From NCBI GenBank assembly GCA_016215605.1, contig JACRJB010000068.1, positions 154,270 through 218,269 of the forward strand: DNA of 64,000 bases, given 5' to 3'. Position numbers and translations under genes: made by a program. Shown here piece after piece: positions 10,011 through 19,386 of this stretch. Below the pieces are notes generated by a model. It made no database searches. It was not told the DNA's origin and saw nothing but the letters and a program-made list of their open reading frames with translations. This DNA comes from Rhodopseudomonas palustris. GTDB lineage: Bacteria; Pseudomonadota; Alphaproteobacteria; Rhizobiales; Xanthobacteraceae. Positions within the stretch are counted from its first letter, which is position 1; the number at the start of each line of letters is the position of its first letter.

Positions 10011-11480
10011 GTGAGGATCACCATCGATCATGGCCCGTCGAGGCTTGGCGATCCGCAGTCGCGGGAAATTGAGGAACAGATCGTGAGCCTGGCAGAATTC
10101 GCCAAGCCGAAGGATCGCGCGCCGAAAGGCGTCATCGACCTGATCGGTAACACGCCTCTGGTTCAGCTGACGCGGCTCGAGACGGGGCCATGCTGCCTGT
10201 TCGCCAAACTCGAAGGCCAGAATCCCGGCGGCTCGATCAAGGACCGTCCGGCACTCGCGATGATCGAGGCGTTCGAGCGCAGCGGAGAATTGCGTCCCGG
10301 CGGCACCCTGGTCGAAGCCACCGCCGGCAACACTGGCCTTGGTCTGGCGCTGATCGCCGCCCTCAAGGGCTATCGGCTCATTCTGGTGATCCCGGACAAG
10401 ATGAGCCGGGAGAAGGTGCTTCACCTCAAGGCGATGGGCGCCGACGTGGTGATGACCAGGTCCGATGTCGGCAAAGGGCATCCAGCGTACTATCAGGACC
10501 TCGCTCAGAAGATTACCTTGGACACGCCCGGTGCGGTGTTCGTCAATCAGTTCGCCAATCCCGCCAATCCGCTGGCGCACGAGTCGGGCACCGCGCCGGA
10601 AATATGGGAGCAGATGGGGCGGCGGGTCGATGCCGTGGTGTGCGGCATCGGGTCCGGCGGAACGTTGACCGGCATCGGCCGGTTCTTCGCGCGGGCTTCG
10701 CCGTCGACCGAGATCATCCTCGCCGATCCGAAGGGATCGGTGCTGGTCGACGTGGTCGAAGGGCGAAGTCCCGGCGAGGTCGGAAGCTGGCTGGTCGAAG
10801 GCATCGGTGAAGACTTTGTTCCGGACAATGCGGATCTGCGACTGATCACCCGTGGTTACACCGTCACCGACGCGGAATCGTTTCATGCCGCGCGAGAGCT
10901 GCTCGGCCGCGAAGGAATTCTGGCCGGCTCATCCTCCGGAACGCTGCTCGCAGCAGCGCTGCGCTACTGCCGGGAGCAGGACCGACCGAAGCGCGTCGTC
11001 ACGCTGCTGCCGGACGGCGGCAACAAGTATCTGTCGAAGATGTTCAACGACACCTGGATGGCCGATCAGGGTTTCCTCGAACGGCGCCATGACGGCGATC
11101 TGCGCGATCTGATCGTTCGCCGCCACGACGAGGGCGCGTCGATCACAGTCGGCCCCGACGACACGTTGAACTTCGCCTATTCGCGGATGAAGCTCTACGA
11201 GGTCTCGCAACTGCCGGTGCTGGTCGACGATCAGGTCGTCGGGATTATCGATGAATCGGACCTGCTGATGGCGACGATCGGCAATCCGGCGAAATTCGCC
11301 GAGCCGGTGCATCTGGCGATGAGCAAACGCGTCGACACGGTGCAGGCGTCGGCGCCGTTCGAAAGCCTGATGCCGGTGTTCGATCGCGGCCATGTCGTGG
11401 TCGTGGTCGACGGCGTTCGCTTTCTCGGCCTGATCACAAGGATCGACCTGATCAATCATCTCCGCAGCAAGGTTCACTGA
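10011..11480 (+). CDS. Cystathionine beta-synthase (PLP domain plus CBS pair)
   Basis: DLIGNTPLVQLTRLE, KLEGQNPGGSIKDRPALAMI, GSGGTLTGIGRF and C-terminal CBS domains. Start codon uncertain. Confidence 0.85.
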   Translation: MRITIDHGPSRLGDPQSREIEEQIVSLAEFAKPKDRAPKGVIDLIGNTPLVQLTRLETGPCCLFAKLEGQNPGGSIKDRPALAMIEAFERSGELRPGGTLVEATAGNTGLGLALIAALKGYRLILVIPDKMSREKVLHLKAMGADVVMTRSDVGKGHPAYYQDLAQKITLDTPGAVFVNQFANPANPLAHESGTAPEIWEQMGRRVDAVVCGIGSGGTLTGIGRFFARASPSTEIILADPKGSVLVDVVEGRSPGEVGSWLVEGIGEDFVPDNADLRLITRGYTVTDAESFHAARELLGREGILAGSSSGTLLAAALRYCREQDRPKRVVTLLPDGGNKYLSKMFNDTWMADQGFLERRHDGDLRDLIVRRHDEGASITVGPDDTLNFAYSRMKLYEVSQLPVLVDDQVVGIIDESDLLMATIGNPAKFAEPVHLAMSKRVDTVQASAPFESLMPVFDRGHVVVVVDGVRFLGLITRIDLINHLRSKVH

Positions 11481-11494
11481 CAAGGTTCACCGCA

Positions 11495-12667
11495 ATGGAT
11501 AAGTCGACCAACGTCCGGACACGAGGCGTCAACACCCGCGCCGTGCACGGCGGCCAGCAATTCGATCCGGCGACCGGCGCGGTGACGACGCCGATCTACG
11601 CCACCTCGACGTACGTGCAGTCGGCGCCAGGGGTGCACAAAGGCTACGAATACGCACGATCGCAGAACCCGACCCGGGCGGCGTTCGAGGCGGCGATCGC
11701 CGATGCCGAGCGCGGCACCGCCGGTTTCGCGTTCGCCTCCGGGCTTGCGGCGGAAGCCGCGCTGCTCGAACTGGCCGGGCAGGGCAGTCACATCGTCGCA
11801 TCGGATGATCTTTACGGCGGGAGCTGGCGGCTGTTCCATCGCGTTCGCAGCTATTCGGCAGGCTTGACTATCGACCACGTCGATCCCGCCAATCTCGATG
11901 CGCTCCGCGCGGCGATCAAGCCGAACACCGCCTTCATCTGGATCGAGACGCCGAGCAATCCGACATTGCGGCTCGCCGACCTCGAAGCGATCGCGGCGAT
12001 CGGACATGAGCACAAGGTGCTCACCGTGGTCGACAACACCTTCGCCTCGCCGGCGGTGCAGCGCCCGCTCGAGCACGGCATCGACATCGTGGTTCACTCG
12101 GTCACCAAATACATCGGCGGCCATTCCGATATTGTCGGCGGCGCCATCGTCGTGCGCGATCCGGAGCTGATCCAGAAGCTGCAATTCCTGCAGAACGCCA
12201 CCGGCGGAATCCTCGATCCGTTCTCGAGCTTCCTGGCGCTGCGCGGAATCAAGACGTTGCCGTTGCGGCTGCAGCGCCACAATGCCAACGCCCTGGCGGT
12301 GGCCCGCTGGCTCGAAGCGCATCCGAAGGTCGAGCGCGTGATCTATCCCGGCCTCGCCAGCCATCCCCAGCACGCGCTGGCGACGCGGCAGATGGACGGC
12401 GGCGGCGGCATGGTTGCGGCGTATCTCAAAGCAGACGATCAGCAGACCGTGGCGGTGCTCAGCCGGTTCAAGCTGTTCGCGTTGGCGGAGAGTTTGGGCG
12501 CAGTCGAGAGCCTGGTCGGCCAGCCCTGGAGCATGAGCCATGCGTCGTTGCCGGAGGCGGATCGCCTGGCCCGCGACATCCGTCCCAATCTGATCAGGCT
12601 GTCGATCGGGATTGAAGACGCCGACGACCTGATCGACGATCTCGAACAGGCGCTCGCGGTGCTCTGA
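11495..12667 (+). CDS. Cystathionine gamma-lyase / trans-sulfuration PLP enzyme
   Basis: Cys/Met metabolism PLP family: RGVNTRAVHGGQQFDPATGAV, SVTKYIGGHSDIVGG (PLP-Lys). Confidence 0.85.
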   Translation: MDKSTNVRTRGVNTRAVHGGQQFDPATGAVTTPIYATSTYVQSAPGVHKGYEYARSQNPTRAAFEAAIADAERGTAGFAFASGLAAEAALLELAGQGSHIVASDDLYGGSWRLFHRVRSYSAGLTIDHVDPANLDALRAAIKPNTAFIWIETPSNPTLRLADLEAIAAIGHEHKVLTVVDNTFASPAVQRPLEHGIDIVVHSVTKYIGGHSDIVGGAIVVRDPELIQKLQFLQNATGGILDPFSSFLALRGIKTLPLRLQRHNANALAVARWLEAHPKVERVIYPGLASHPQHALATRQMDGGGGMVAAYLKADDQQTVAVLSRFKLFALAESLGAVESLVGQPWSMSHASLPEADRLARDIRPNLIRLSIGIEDADDLIDDLEQALAVL

Positions 12668-12687
12668 ATCGTCGTCCTCGCTCTCCG

Positions 12688-13734
12688 CTAATAGGCGGAG
12701 GCGAGGCCGGGCTCGATCGCAAAATCCTCCAGCAGATCGGCGTGGTGCCGGCGCGCCACGTCGGGATGCGAGCGCAGCCGGCCCTTGAGATAGTTACGAC
12801 CGACCTCACGGAACAGCGGGTTGTTCGGATCCTGCGTGATGCCCCGCGCGTGCGGCGCGAGCGAAGGCGGCAGCGCCAATACCGGCACCGTGGCGTCGAG
12901 CCGAGCGCCGAGGAAGAACGCCACCGACAGCCGATCGGTGCCCGCCGGCGGCGTCACCACGCGATGAACGTTGGCCCGCAGCGTGCCGTTCGAGGCGAGT
13001 TCGAGAATCTCGCCGATGTTCACGACGAACGAACCGGGCAGCGGCGGCGCATCGATCCAGCCGTCGTCGGTCTCCACCTGAAGGCCGGCGACCGTGTCTT
13101 GCAGAAGGATGGTGACAAAGCCGGAATCCTTGTGCGCGCCGACGCCCTGGTCGCTCTCGGTCGCATCGCGGCCGGGATAGCGGATGATCTTGATGAGCTG
13201 GTGCGGTGATGGCGCGTGAATCGGTTCGAACACGTCTTCGGGCTGGTCGAGCGCGGCGGCGAACACCCGTAGCACCTTGATCGCCAGGGCGGTCACTTCC
13301 TGCTGATAGCGCAGCATCAGCGGCTTCAATTCCGGCAAGGCGTCCGGCCACTGGTTGGGGCCCTGAAGACGCGTCCACGCCGGCGCCGAGCGTCCGAACG
13401 GGAAGGCTTCGCGCTCGGCCCCGATGTCGAGCTGCTCGCGCCAGTCCGCTGCCCCCCGCGTGAATTCCAGCCCGGCGCGGGTATAGCCACGGAAATGTGG
13501 AGAGTTGGCCATCTCGATCGCGAGCTTGTCGGCATCGGGAAGCGAGAAGAAATTGCGCGAAGCGGTCAAGACGTCATGGATCAAACGGTCGGAGATCCCG
13601 TGACCGACGAGATAGAAGAAACCCGGGCCGAACGCCGCACTGCGGACATCCTGCAGGAATGCGTCGCGTTGGGCGCCGACTGCACCGAATCGGGTGAGGT
13701 CGAGGATAGGGAGCGTTCGGTGTGAGCTGGGCAT
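12688..13734 (-). CDS. Isopenicillin N synthase-family 2-oxoglutarate/Fe(II) dioxygenase
   Basis: GFFYLVGHGI, GVGAHKDSGFVTILLQD, NIGEILELASNG..., RVVTPPAGTDRLSVAFFLG. Confidence 0.85.
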   Translation of the reverse strand: MPSSHRTLPILDLTRFGAVGAQRDAFLQDVRSAAFGPGFFYLVGHGISDRLIHDVLTASRNFFSLPDADKLAIEMANSPHFRGYTRAGLEFTRGAADWREQLDIGAEREAFPFGRSAPAWTRLQGPNQWPDALPELKPLMLRYQQEVTALAIKVLRVFAAALDQPEDVFEPIHAPSPHQLIKIIRYPGRDATESDQGVGAHKDSGFVTILLQDTVAGLQVETDDGWIDAPPLPGSFVVNIGEILELASNGTLRANVHRVVTPPAGTDRLSVAFFLGARLDATVPVLALPPSLAPHARGITQDPNNPLFREVGRNYLKGRLRSHPDVARRHHADLLEDFAIEPGLASAY

Positions 13735-14165
13735 CGGTAGGGCTCCGGTTGGGATCGTCAGCGCAAATGATGAAGGCGCCCCACACGAGTGTCGAGCCAT
13801 CCTTGAAAATAGCATCGTCCATCCTTCGGTGGCCCGACCTACGCTTAGTTTGTGTCGTCCGCTTGGGTGATCATGGAGAGTCATTCCTGCTCGCCGAGAG
13901 GGCGGAGGCGGCGGACTTGGCGCCGCGGCTTGATTGCCTGGAGCGGACTGCGTGGCAATCAAACAAGGCGATGAATACGAGCGTACCAGTGAACGGAAAT
14001 AGTGATGCCTGTGGTCATAGATTCGAATCTCTTTTTCCATGGCGAGCCCAATTTGGACGGTCTTTCTCTCGCTGCTGATTGAAAACGTCGGAGACGGTCT
14101 CTAGCATTGAGGATGTTACTTAGAGGATGACGCAAGCGCGTGATCAGCAGCGTGAAGGCAGTTTG

Positions 14166-15344
14166 ATGGCGAACTCCGTATTCGGTGCGACGGGAACATC
14201 GATCTTCGAATCGATGTCGCGTCTGGCCACGGAGGTCAAATCCATCAATCTCGGGCAGGGCTTTCCCGAGAACGGGTTGGAGCCGCCCGAACTGATCGAA
14301 GCCGCGGTACGTGCGGTTCGCGACGGCGCTCATCAATATCCGCCGATGATGGGATTGCCGGCGTTGCGGCAGGCGGTGGCCGACAACAGCAAGCGGTGGC
14401 TGGGACTGGATGTCGATTGGGAGCGCGAGGTGCTGATCACCTCCGGCGCGACCGAGGCTCTCGCGGATGCGTTTCTGGCGCTACTGGAGCCGGGTGACGA
14501 GATCATCCTGCTCGAGCCGGCCTACGATTCCTATCCGACCATCATCCGCCGGGCCGGCGCGAAGCCCGTTCGGGTGCGGCTCGACCCGCCCGATTGGGCG
14601 CTGCAGCTCGATCGGCTGGAGGCGGCGATTACGCCCCGGACGAAAGCGATCGTGCTCAATACACCGATGAATCCGATCGGCAAGGTGTTCTCCCGCGAGG
14701 AACTGCGCGGCATCGCCGATCTGCTGCTGCGTCACGACTTGATCGCGATCTGCGACGAGGTCTACGAGCATCTGGTGTTCGACGGCCGACGCCACGAGAC
14801 GCTGTTCGCGTTCCCCGATGTCCGCGATCGCGTCGTCAGGATCGGCTCCGCCGGCAAGACCTTCTCGGTGACGGGCTGGAAGGTCGGCTACGTCACGGCC
14901 GACCCAAAGTTGCTTGGGCCGATCGCCAAGGCGCATCAATTCGTCACCTTCACGACGCCGCCGGCACTGCAGTCCGCCGTCGCCTACGGCCTAAACTTGC
15001 CGGACAGTTATTTCGAGGGATTGCGCCGCGACATGACGTGGCGTCGCGATCTCCTCGTCGATGGCTTGCGCGGTGCGGGCTATTCAGTCGGCGACGTCGC
15101 GGCGACCTATTTCGCGGTGGTGGCCACTGACGGTCTTCCGGAGTTCGGTGACGATTTTGCGCTGGCGAGACGGCTGACCCGCGAGGCCGGCGTCACGGCG
15201 ATTCCGATCTCGGCGTTCTACGACGCGCGCGACGTCCACAGCCACATCCGGTTCTGCTTCGCGAAGTCGGCGGATACGCTGCAGGAGGCTGTGAGCCGCC
15301 TGGCTCGCTGGCGCGAGACGCTCCGCTGGAAGGCGGCGTCATGA
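14166..15344 (+). CDS. Class I/II PLP aminotransferase (methionine/aromatic aminotransferase type)
   Basis: INLGQGFPENGLEPPELIEAA, SAGKTFSVTGWKVGYV PLP-Lys motif. Confidence 0.85.
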   Translation: MANSVFGATGTSIFESMSRLATEVKSINLGQGFPENGLEPPELIEAAVRAVRDGAHQYPPMMGLPALRQAVADNSKRWLGLDVDWEREVLITSGATEALADAFLALLEPGDEIILLEPAYDSYPTIIRRAGAKPVRVRLDPPDWALQLDRLEAAITPRTKAIVLNTPMNPIGKVFSREELRGIADLLLRHDLIAICDEVYEHLVFDGRRHETLFAFPDVRDRVVRIGSAGKTFSVTGWKVGYVTADPKLLGPIAKAHQFVTFTTPPALQSAVAYGLNLPDSYFEGLRRDMTWRRDLLVDGLRGAGYSVGDVAATYFAVVATDGLPEFGDDFALARRLTREAGVTAIPISAFYDARDVHSHIRFCFAKSADTLQEAVSRLARWRETLRWKAAS

Positions 15345-15428
15345 AGCCGCCGGCTGTTCAAAACGTGCAACGCTGCACGGCTGCAACAGAACCTGCTCGT
15401 CCTAACAAACCAGCTCGAGGGACTTGAT

Positions 15429-16214
15429 TTGAAACGATCGACGATGTTCTCCATCATTGTGGCCGCTTTGATTGGCGCCGCTGAGCCTTCCGCTGCCCAG
15501 ACGATCCGTGTCGGGGTCACCAGCGGACCGCATGCCCAGATCGCCGAGGCGCTGCTTCCCGTCGCGAAAGCCAAGGGCCTCAACGTCAGGCTGGTGGAGT
15601 TCTCGGACGGCGCCTTGATCGACGTGGCGACCGACAACGGCGAGCTGGAAGCCAATGCGTTCCAGCATACGCCCTATCTCGACCAGCAGAACCGCGACCG
15701 CCGGCTCGACGTCGTATCGGTCGGCCGCACCATCCTGCTGCCGATGGCGGGCTATTCGCGCAAGCACAAATCGCTGGCCGATCTGCCGGTCGGCGCAAAG
15801 ATCTCGATTCCCAACGATCCGACCAATGGTGGCCGTGCGCTCAAACTGCTGGAAGCGGGTGGCGTGATCAAGCTTGCGCCGGGTAGCACCTTCAACGCCA
15901 CCGAACTCGACATCACCGACAACCCGAAGAAGGTAAAGATCCTCGCGATGGAGACGGCGCAATTGCCGCGTTCGCTCGACGACGTCGACTTCTCCGTCAT
16001 CACCTCCTTCTTCGCGCTCAGCGCCGGCCTTGTTCCCAACCGGGACTCGCTGCTGATCGAGAGCCAGCAGTCGGACTATGTCTGTCTGATCGGCGTCCAG
16101 CGCAAGAACGCCAGTCAGCCCTGGGTCAAGACGCTGGTCGAGAGCTATCAGTCGCCGGAGGTGAAGGAGTTCATCGAGAAGAAGTTCAACGGCAACATCA
16201 TTGCGGCCTGGTGA
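15429..16214 (+). CDS. metQ: Methionine-type ABC transporter substrate-binding protein (MetQ/NLPA)
   Basis: IRVGVTSGPHAQIAEALLPVAKAKGL...ANAFQHTPYLDQQN; followed by metN and metI. Confidence 0.85.
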   Translation: MKRSTMFSIIVAALIGAAEPSAAQTIRVGVTSGPHAQIAEALLPVAKAKGLNVRLVEFSDGALIDVATDNGELEANAFQHTPYLDQQNRDRRLDVVSVGRTILLPMAGYSRKHKSLADLPVGAKISIPNDPTNGGRALKLLEAGGVIKLAPGSTFNATELDITDNPKKVKILAMETAQLPRSLDDVDFSVITSFFALSAGLVPNRDSLLIESQQSDYVCLIGVQRKNASQPWVKTLVESYQSPEVKEFIEKKFNGNIIAAW

Positions 16215-17359
16215 CCGATCGCATGAACGCCGTTCCTCCGATCTCGGACTTCCGCGCCTCGGCGATCGGCGACGATGATCCGGCCGGCGCGGCGGCTGTT
16301 CGCATCGATGGCCTCAGCAAGACGTTCTCGAAGGCCGCCGGGCCGGTGCTCGACGATGTGTCCCTGACGATCCGCCGTGGCGAGATTCACGGGATCATCG
16401 GGCGATCCGGCGCCGGCAAGAGCACGCTGGTCCGCTGCATCAATCTGCTGGAACGGCCGAGCGCCGGGCGCGTCTTCGTGTCCGGTCGCGAGATCACCAG
16501 CCTGCGGGGCCGGGCGTTGCGGACGGCGCGCCGCGACATCGGGATGATCTTCCAGCACTTCAATGTGCTGTCGTCGAAGACGGTAGCCGGCAATGTCGCG
16601 CTGCCGTTCAAGGTGGCGGGGCTGCCGCGCGCGGAGATCGCGCGACGAATTCCGCCGCTGCTGGAACTGGTCGGATTGGCGCACAAAGCGGATGCGTATC
16701 CGTCGGAATTATCAGGGGGTCAGAAGCAGCGGGTCGGCATCGCACGGGCGCTGGCGCTCGATCCCTCCGTGCTGCTGTGCGACGAGGCGACGTCGGCGCT
16801 CGATCCGGAAACGACGGAGCAGATCCTCGCGCTGCTGCGCGACATCAACCGCCAACTCGGGCTGACCATCGTGCTGATCACGCACGAGATGCAGGTGCTG
16901 CGTGATATCGCCACGCGCGTCGCCGTGCTCGATCACGGCCGGCTGGTCGAGGAGGGCGCCACTTTCGACGTGCTGGCCTTCCCGAAATCTGCGGTGGCGC
17001 GCTCGTTCCTGTCGGGTCTGGTCGCTCACGAACTGCCGCCACCGGTCGCGGCACGGTTGTTGCCGGAGCCGGTGGCGGACAGCGATCCGGTGCTGCGGAT
17101 CGTCTTCACCGGCGACGCGGCGCACGATCCGATCGTCGCCGACCTCGTGTCGCATTTCCAGATCGTCCCCAACATCCTGCACGGCCGGATCGACTATGTC
17201 GGTGATCGGCCGCTCGGCGTACTGACGCTCGTCGCCGGCGACGCCGGCAAACGGCTTCCGGCCGTGCTGTCGCGCCTCGCTTCATTTGGATTATTCGTGG
17301 AAGTCATTGGTCATGCCGTTCGATCTGCTGTCACCCGCCGTCACGGCGCTGCTGTTTGA
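16211..17359 (+). CDS. metN: Methionine-type ABC transporter ATPase with C-terminal NIL domain
   Basis: GTG start; Walker [38 protein letters not shown]-terminal NIL-like ligand domain. Confidence 0.9.
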   Translation: MTDRMNAVPPISDFRASAIGDDDPAGAAAVRIDGLSKTFSKAAGPVLDDVSLTIRRGEIHGIIGRSGAGKSTLVRCINLLERPSAGRVFVSGREITSLRGRALRTARRDIGMIFQHFNVLSSKTVAGNVALPFKVAGLPRAEIARRIPPLLELVGLAHKADAYPSELSGGQKQRVGIARALALDPSVLLCDEATSALDPETTEQILALLRDINRQLGLTIVLITHEMQVLRDIATRVAVLDHGRLVEEGATFDVLAFPKSAVARSFLSGLVAHELPPPVAARLLPEPVADSDPVLRIVFTGDAAHDPIVADLVSHFQIVPNILHGRIDYVGDRPLGVLTLVAGDAGKRLPAVLSRLASFGLFVEVIGHAVRSAVTRRHGAAV

Positions 17360-18008
17360 GTCGCTGAAACAGACCGCCTACATGGTGTCGATCGCGGCCC
17401 TGGTGTCGACCGCGCTCGGCTTGCCGCTCGGTGTGCTGCTGGTGGTGACGAGCCCAGGCCACATTCTGCCGTTGCCGATCTTCAATCGAATTCTCGGGAC
17501 GGCCGTCAATCTGGTCCGGTCGACGCCGTTCATCATCCTGATGGTCGCAATCATTCCGTTCACGCGGGTGATCGCCGGCAGTTCGGTCGGCACCAGCGCA
17601 GCGGTCGTGCCGCTGACGGTCGCGATCACGCCGCTGTTCGCGCGCCTCGCCGAGACGGCGATGCGGGAAGTGGACCGTGGTCTGATCGAGGCCGCCGAAG
17701 CGATCGGCGCGTCGCCGCTGCAGATCATCGTCCGGGTGATCATTCCAGAAGCGCTGCCGAGCATTGTCGCAGGACAGACCGTCGCGCTGGTCAGCCTGAT
17801 CGGTTACTCGGCGATGGCCGGTACCGTCGGCGGCGGAGGGCTCGGCGATCTCGGTGTTCGCTTCGGCTATCAGCGCTTCATGCCGGAAGTGATGCTGGCG
17901 GTGGTGATCGTCCTCGTCGCCATCGTCCAGAGCGTTCAATTGCTCGGCGACGCCGCGGCACGCGCCGTCAATCATCGGATCGCCCGCGGCAAGCGATCGA
18001 CGTCCTGA
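17313..18008 (+). CDS. metI: Methionine-type ABC transporter permease
   Basis: MetI-like permease, EAAEAIGASPLQIIVRVIIPEALPSIVAGQ. Confidence 0.9.
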   Translation: MPFDLLSPAVTALLFESLKQTAYMVSIAALVSTALGLPLGVLLVVTSPGHILPLPIFNRILGTAVNLVRSTPFIILMVAIIPFTRVIAGSSVGTSAAVVPLTVAITPLFARLAETAMREVDRGLIEAAEAIGASPLQIIVRVIIPEALPSIVAGQTVALVSLIGYSAMAGTVGGGGLGDLGVRFGYQRFMPEVMLAVVIVLVAIVQSVQLLGDAAARAVNHRIARGKRSTS

Positions 18009-18044
18009 GCGCCACGCCCGCCGCCAACCGAAAGGAAACCGACC

Positions 18045-19358
18045 ATGTCGCTCCAAACCGTGCAACCGCTTCACCCCGGTAACATCGACACCCTTGCGCT
18101 TCACGGCGGGTCGTTTCGTGCCGATCCGGCCACCGGCGCGACGCAGGTGCCGATCTATCAGAGCACGTCGTTCGATCTGCAGAGCACCGAGCGCGCCGAC
18201 CGTCTGGTGAACTTCGAGGAGTTCGGCTTCGTCTATTCGCGGATCGGCAATCCGACTTCGCATGTGCTGGAGGAGCGGCTCGCGGCGATCGAGGGCGGTG
18301 CGGCAGCGCTGGCGCTGGCGTCGGGGCAGGCGGCGGTGGCGTTGTCGGTGCTGACGCTGGTACAGGCCGGCGACAACATCGTCACCGGCACCGATCTCTA
18401 CGGCGGGACCTGGAATTTCTTCGCCAACCGGCTGAAGCAATTCGGCATCGAGGCCCGCTTCGTCGACCCAGCCGATCCGGAAGCGTTCCGCGCGGCGACT
18501 GACGACCGCACCCGATTGTACTTTGGCGAGACGCTGCCGAACCCGAAGCTCAACGTGTTTCCGATCCACGAAGTCGCGGAGATCGGCCGCAGCTTCGGCA
18601 TTCCGCTGATCATCGACAACACCGCGGCGCCGCTGCTGGCGCGGCCGATCGATCACGGCGCATCGATCGTGGTGCATTCGGCGACCAAATATATCGGCGG
18701 CCACGGCACCACGATCGGCGGCGTCATCATCGACAGCGGCCAGTTCCCGTGGGAGGAATTCGCCGACCGGCACCGGCTGATCACCGGTCCGGACCCGTCC
18801 TATAACGGCCGCACCTGGCCGGACATCGCGCGCCCATTCGGGCCGGTGGCTTACGCCTTCGCGGCGCGGGCAGGGTTGCTGCGCGATCTCGGGCCTGCGC
18901 TGTCGCCGCAGAATGCGTTCCAACTAATTCAGGGGCTCGAGACCCTGCCGCTGCGCATCCGGCAGCAGACGGCGAACGCGGCCCGCGTGGCCGATTATCT
19001 GTCGAAGCATCCCAAGGTCGAGACGGTGATCTATCCGGGCCTGCAGAGGGGCGAGGCGCGCCGACGTGCCGACACCTATCTTCAGGGCGGCTACGGCGCC
19101 CTGGTCGGCTTCGAGCTGCCCGGCGGCTTCGGCGCGGGCCGCCGCTTCATCAACTCGCTGAAGCTGCTGTTCCACGTCGCCAATATCGGCGATGCGCACA
19201 GCCTGGCGATCCACCCGTCGTCGACCACGCATGCGCAGCTCGCGCCGGAGAAACAGCTCGCGGCCGGCGTCACGCCCGGCTACGTGCGGCTGTCGGTCGG
19301 CATCGAGAGCGTCGACGACATCATTGCCGATATCGCGCAGGCGCTCGACCAGGCCTGA
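18045..19358 (+). CDS. metY: O-acetylhomoserine sulfhydrylase
   Basis: IDTLALHGGSFRADPATGATQVPIYQSTSFDLQST..., HSATKYIGGHGTTIGG. Confidence 0.85.
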   Translation: MSLQTVQPLHPGNIDTLALHGGSFRADPATGATQVPIYQSTSFDLQSTERADRLVNFEEFGFVYSRIGNPTSHVLEERLAAIEGGAAALALASGQAAVALSVLTLVQAGDNIVTGTDLYGGTWNFFANRLKQFGIEARFVDPADPEAFRAATDDRTRLYFGETLPNPKLNVFPIHEVAEIGRSFGIPLIIDNTAAPLLARPIDHGASIVVHSATKYIGGHGTTIGGVIIDSGQFPWEEFADRHRLITGPDPSYNGRTWPDIARPFGPVAYAFAARAGLLRDLGPALSPQNAFQLIQGLETLPLRIRQQTANAARVADYLSKHPKVETVIYPGLQRGEARRRADTYLQGGYGALVGFELPGGFGAGRRFINSLKLLFHVANIGDAHSLAIHPSSTTHAQLAPEKQLAAGVTPGYVRLSVGIESVDDIIADIAQALDQA

Positions 19359-19386
19359 TCCGACACCGCAGGAAGCGAGGCGCGCC

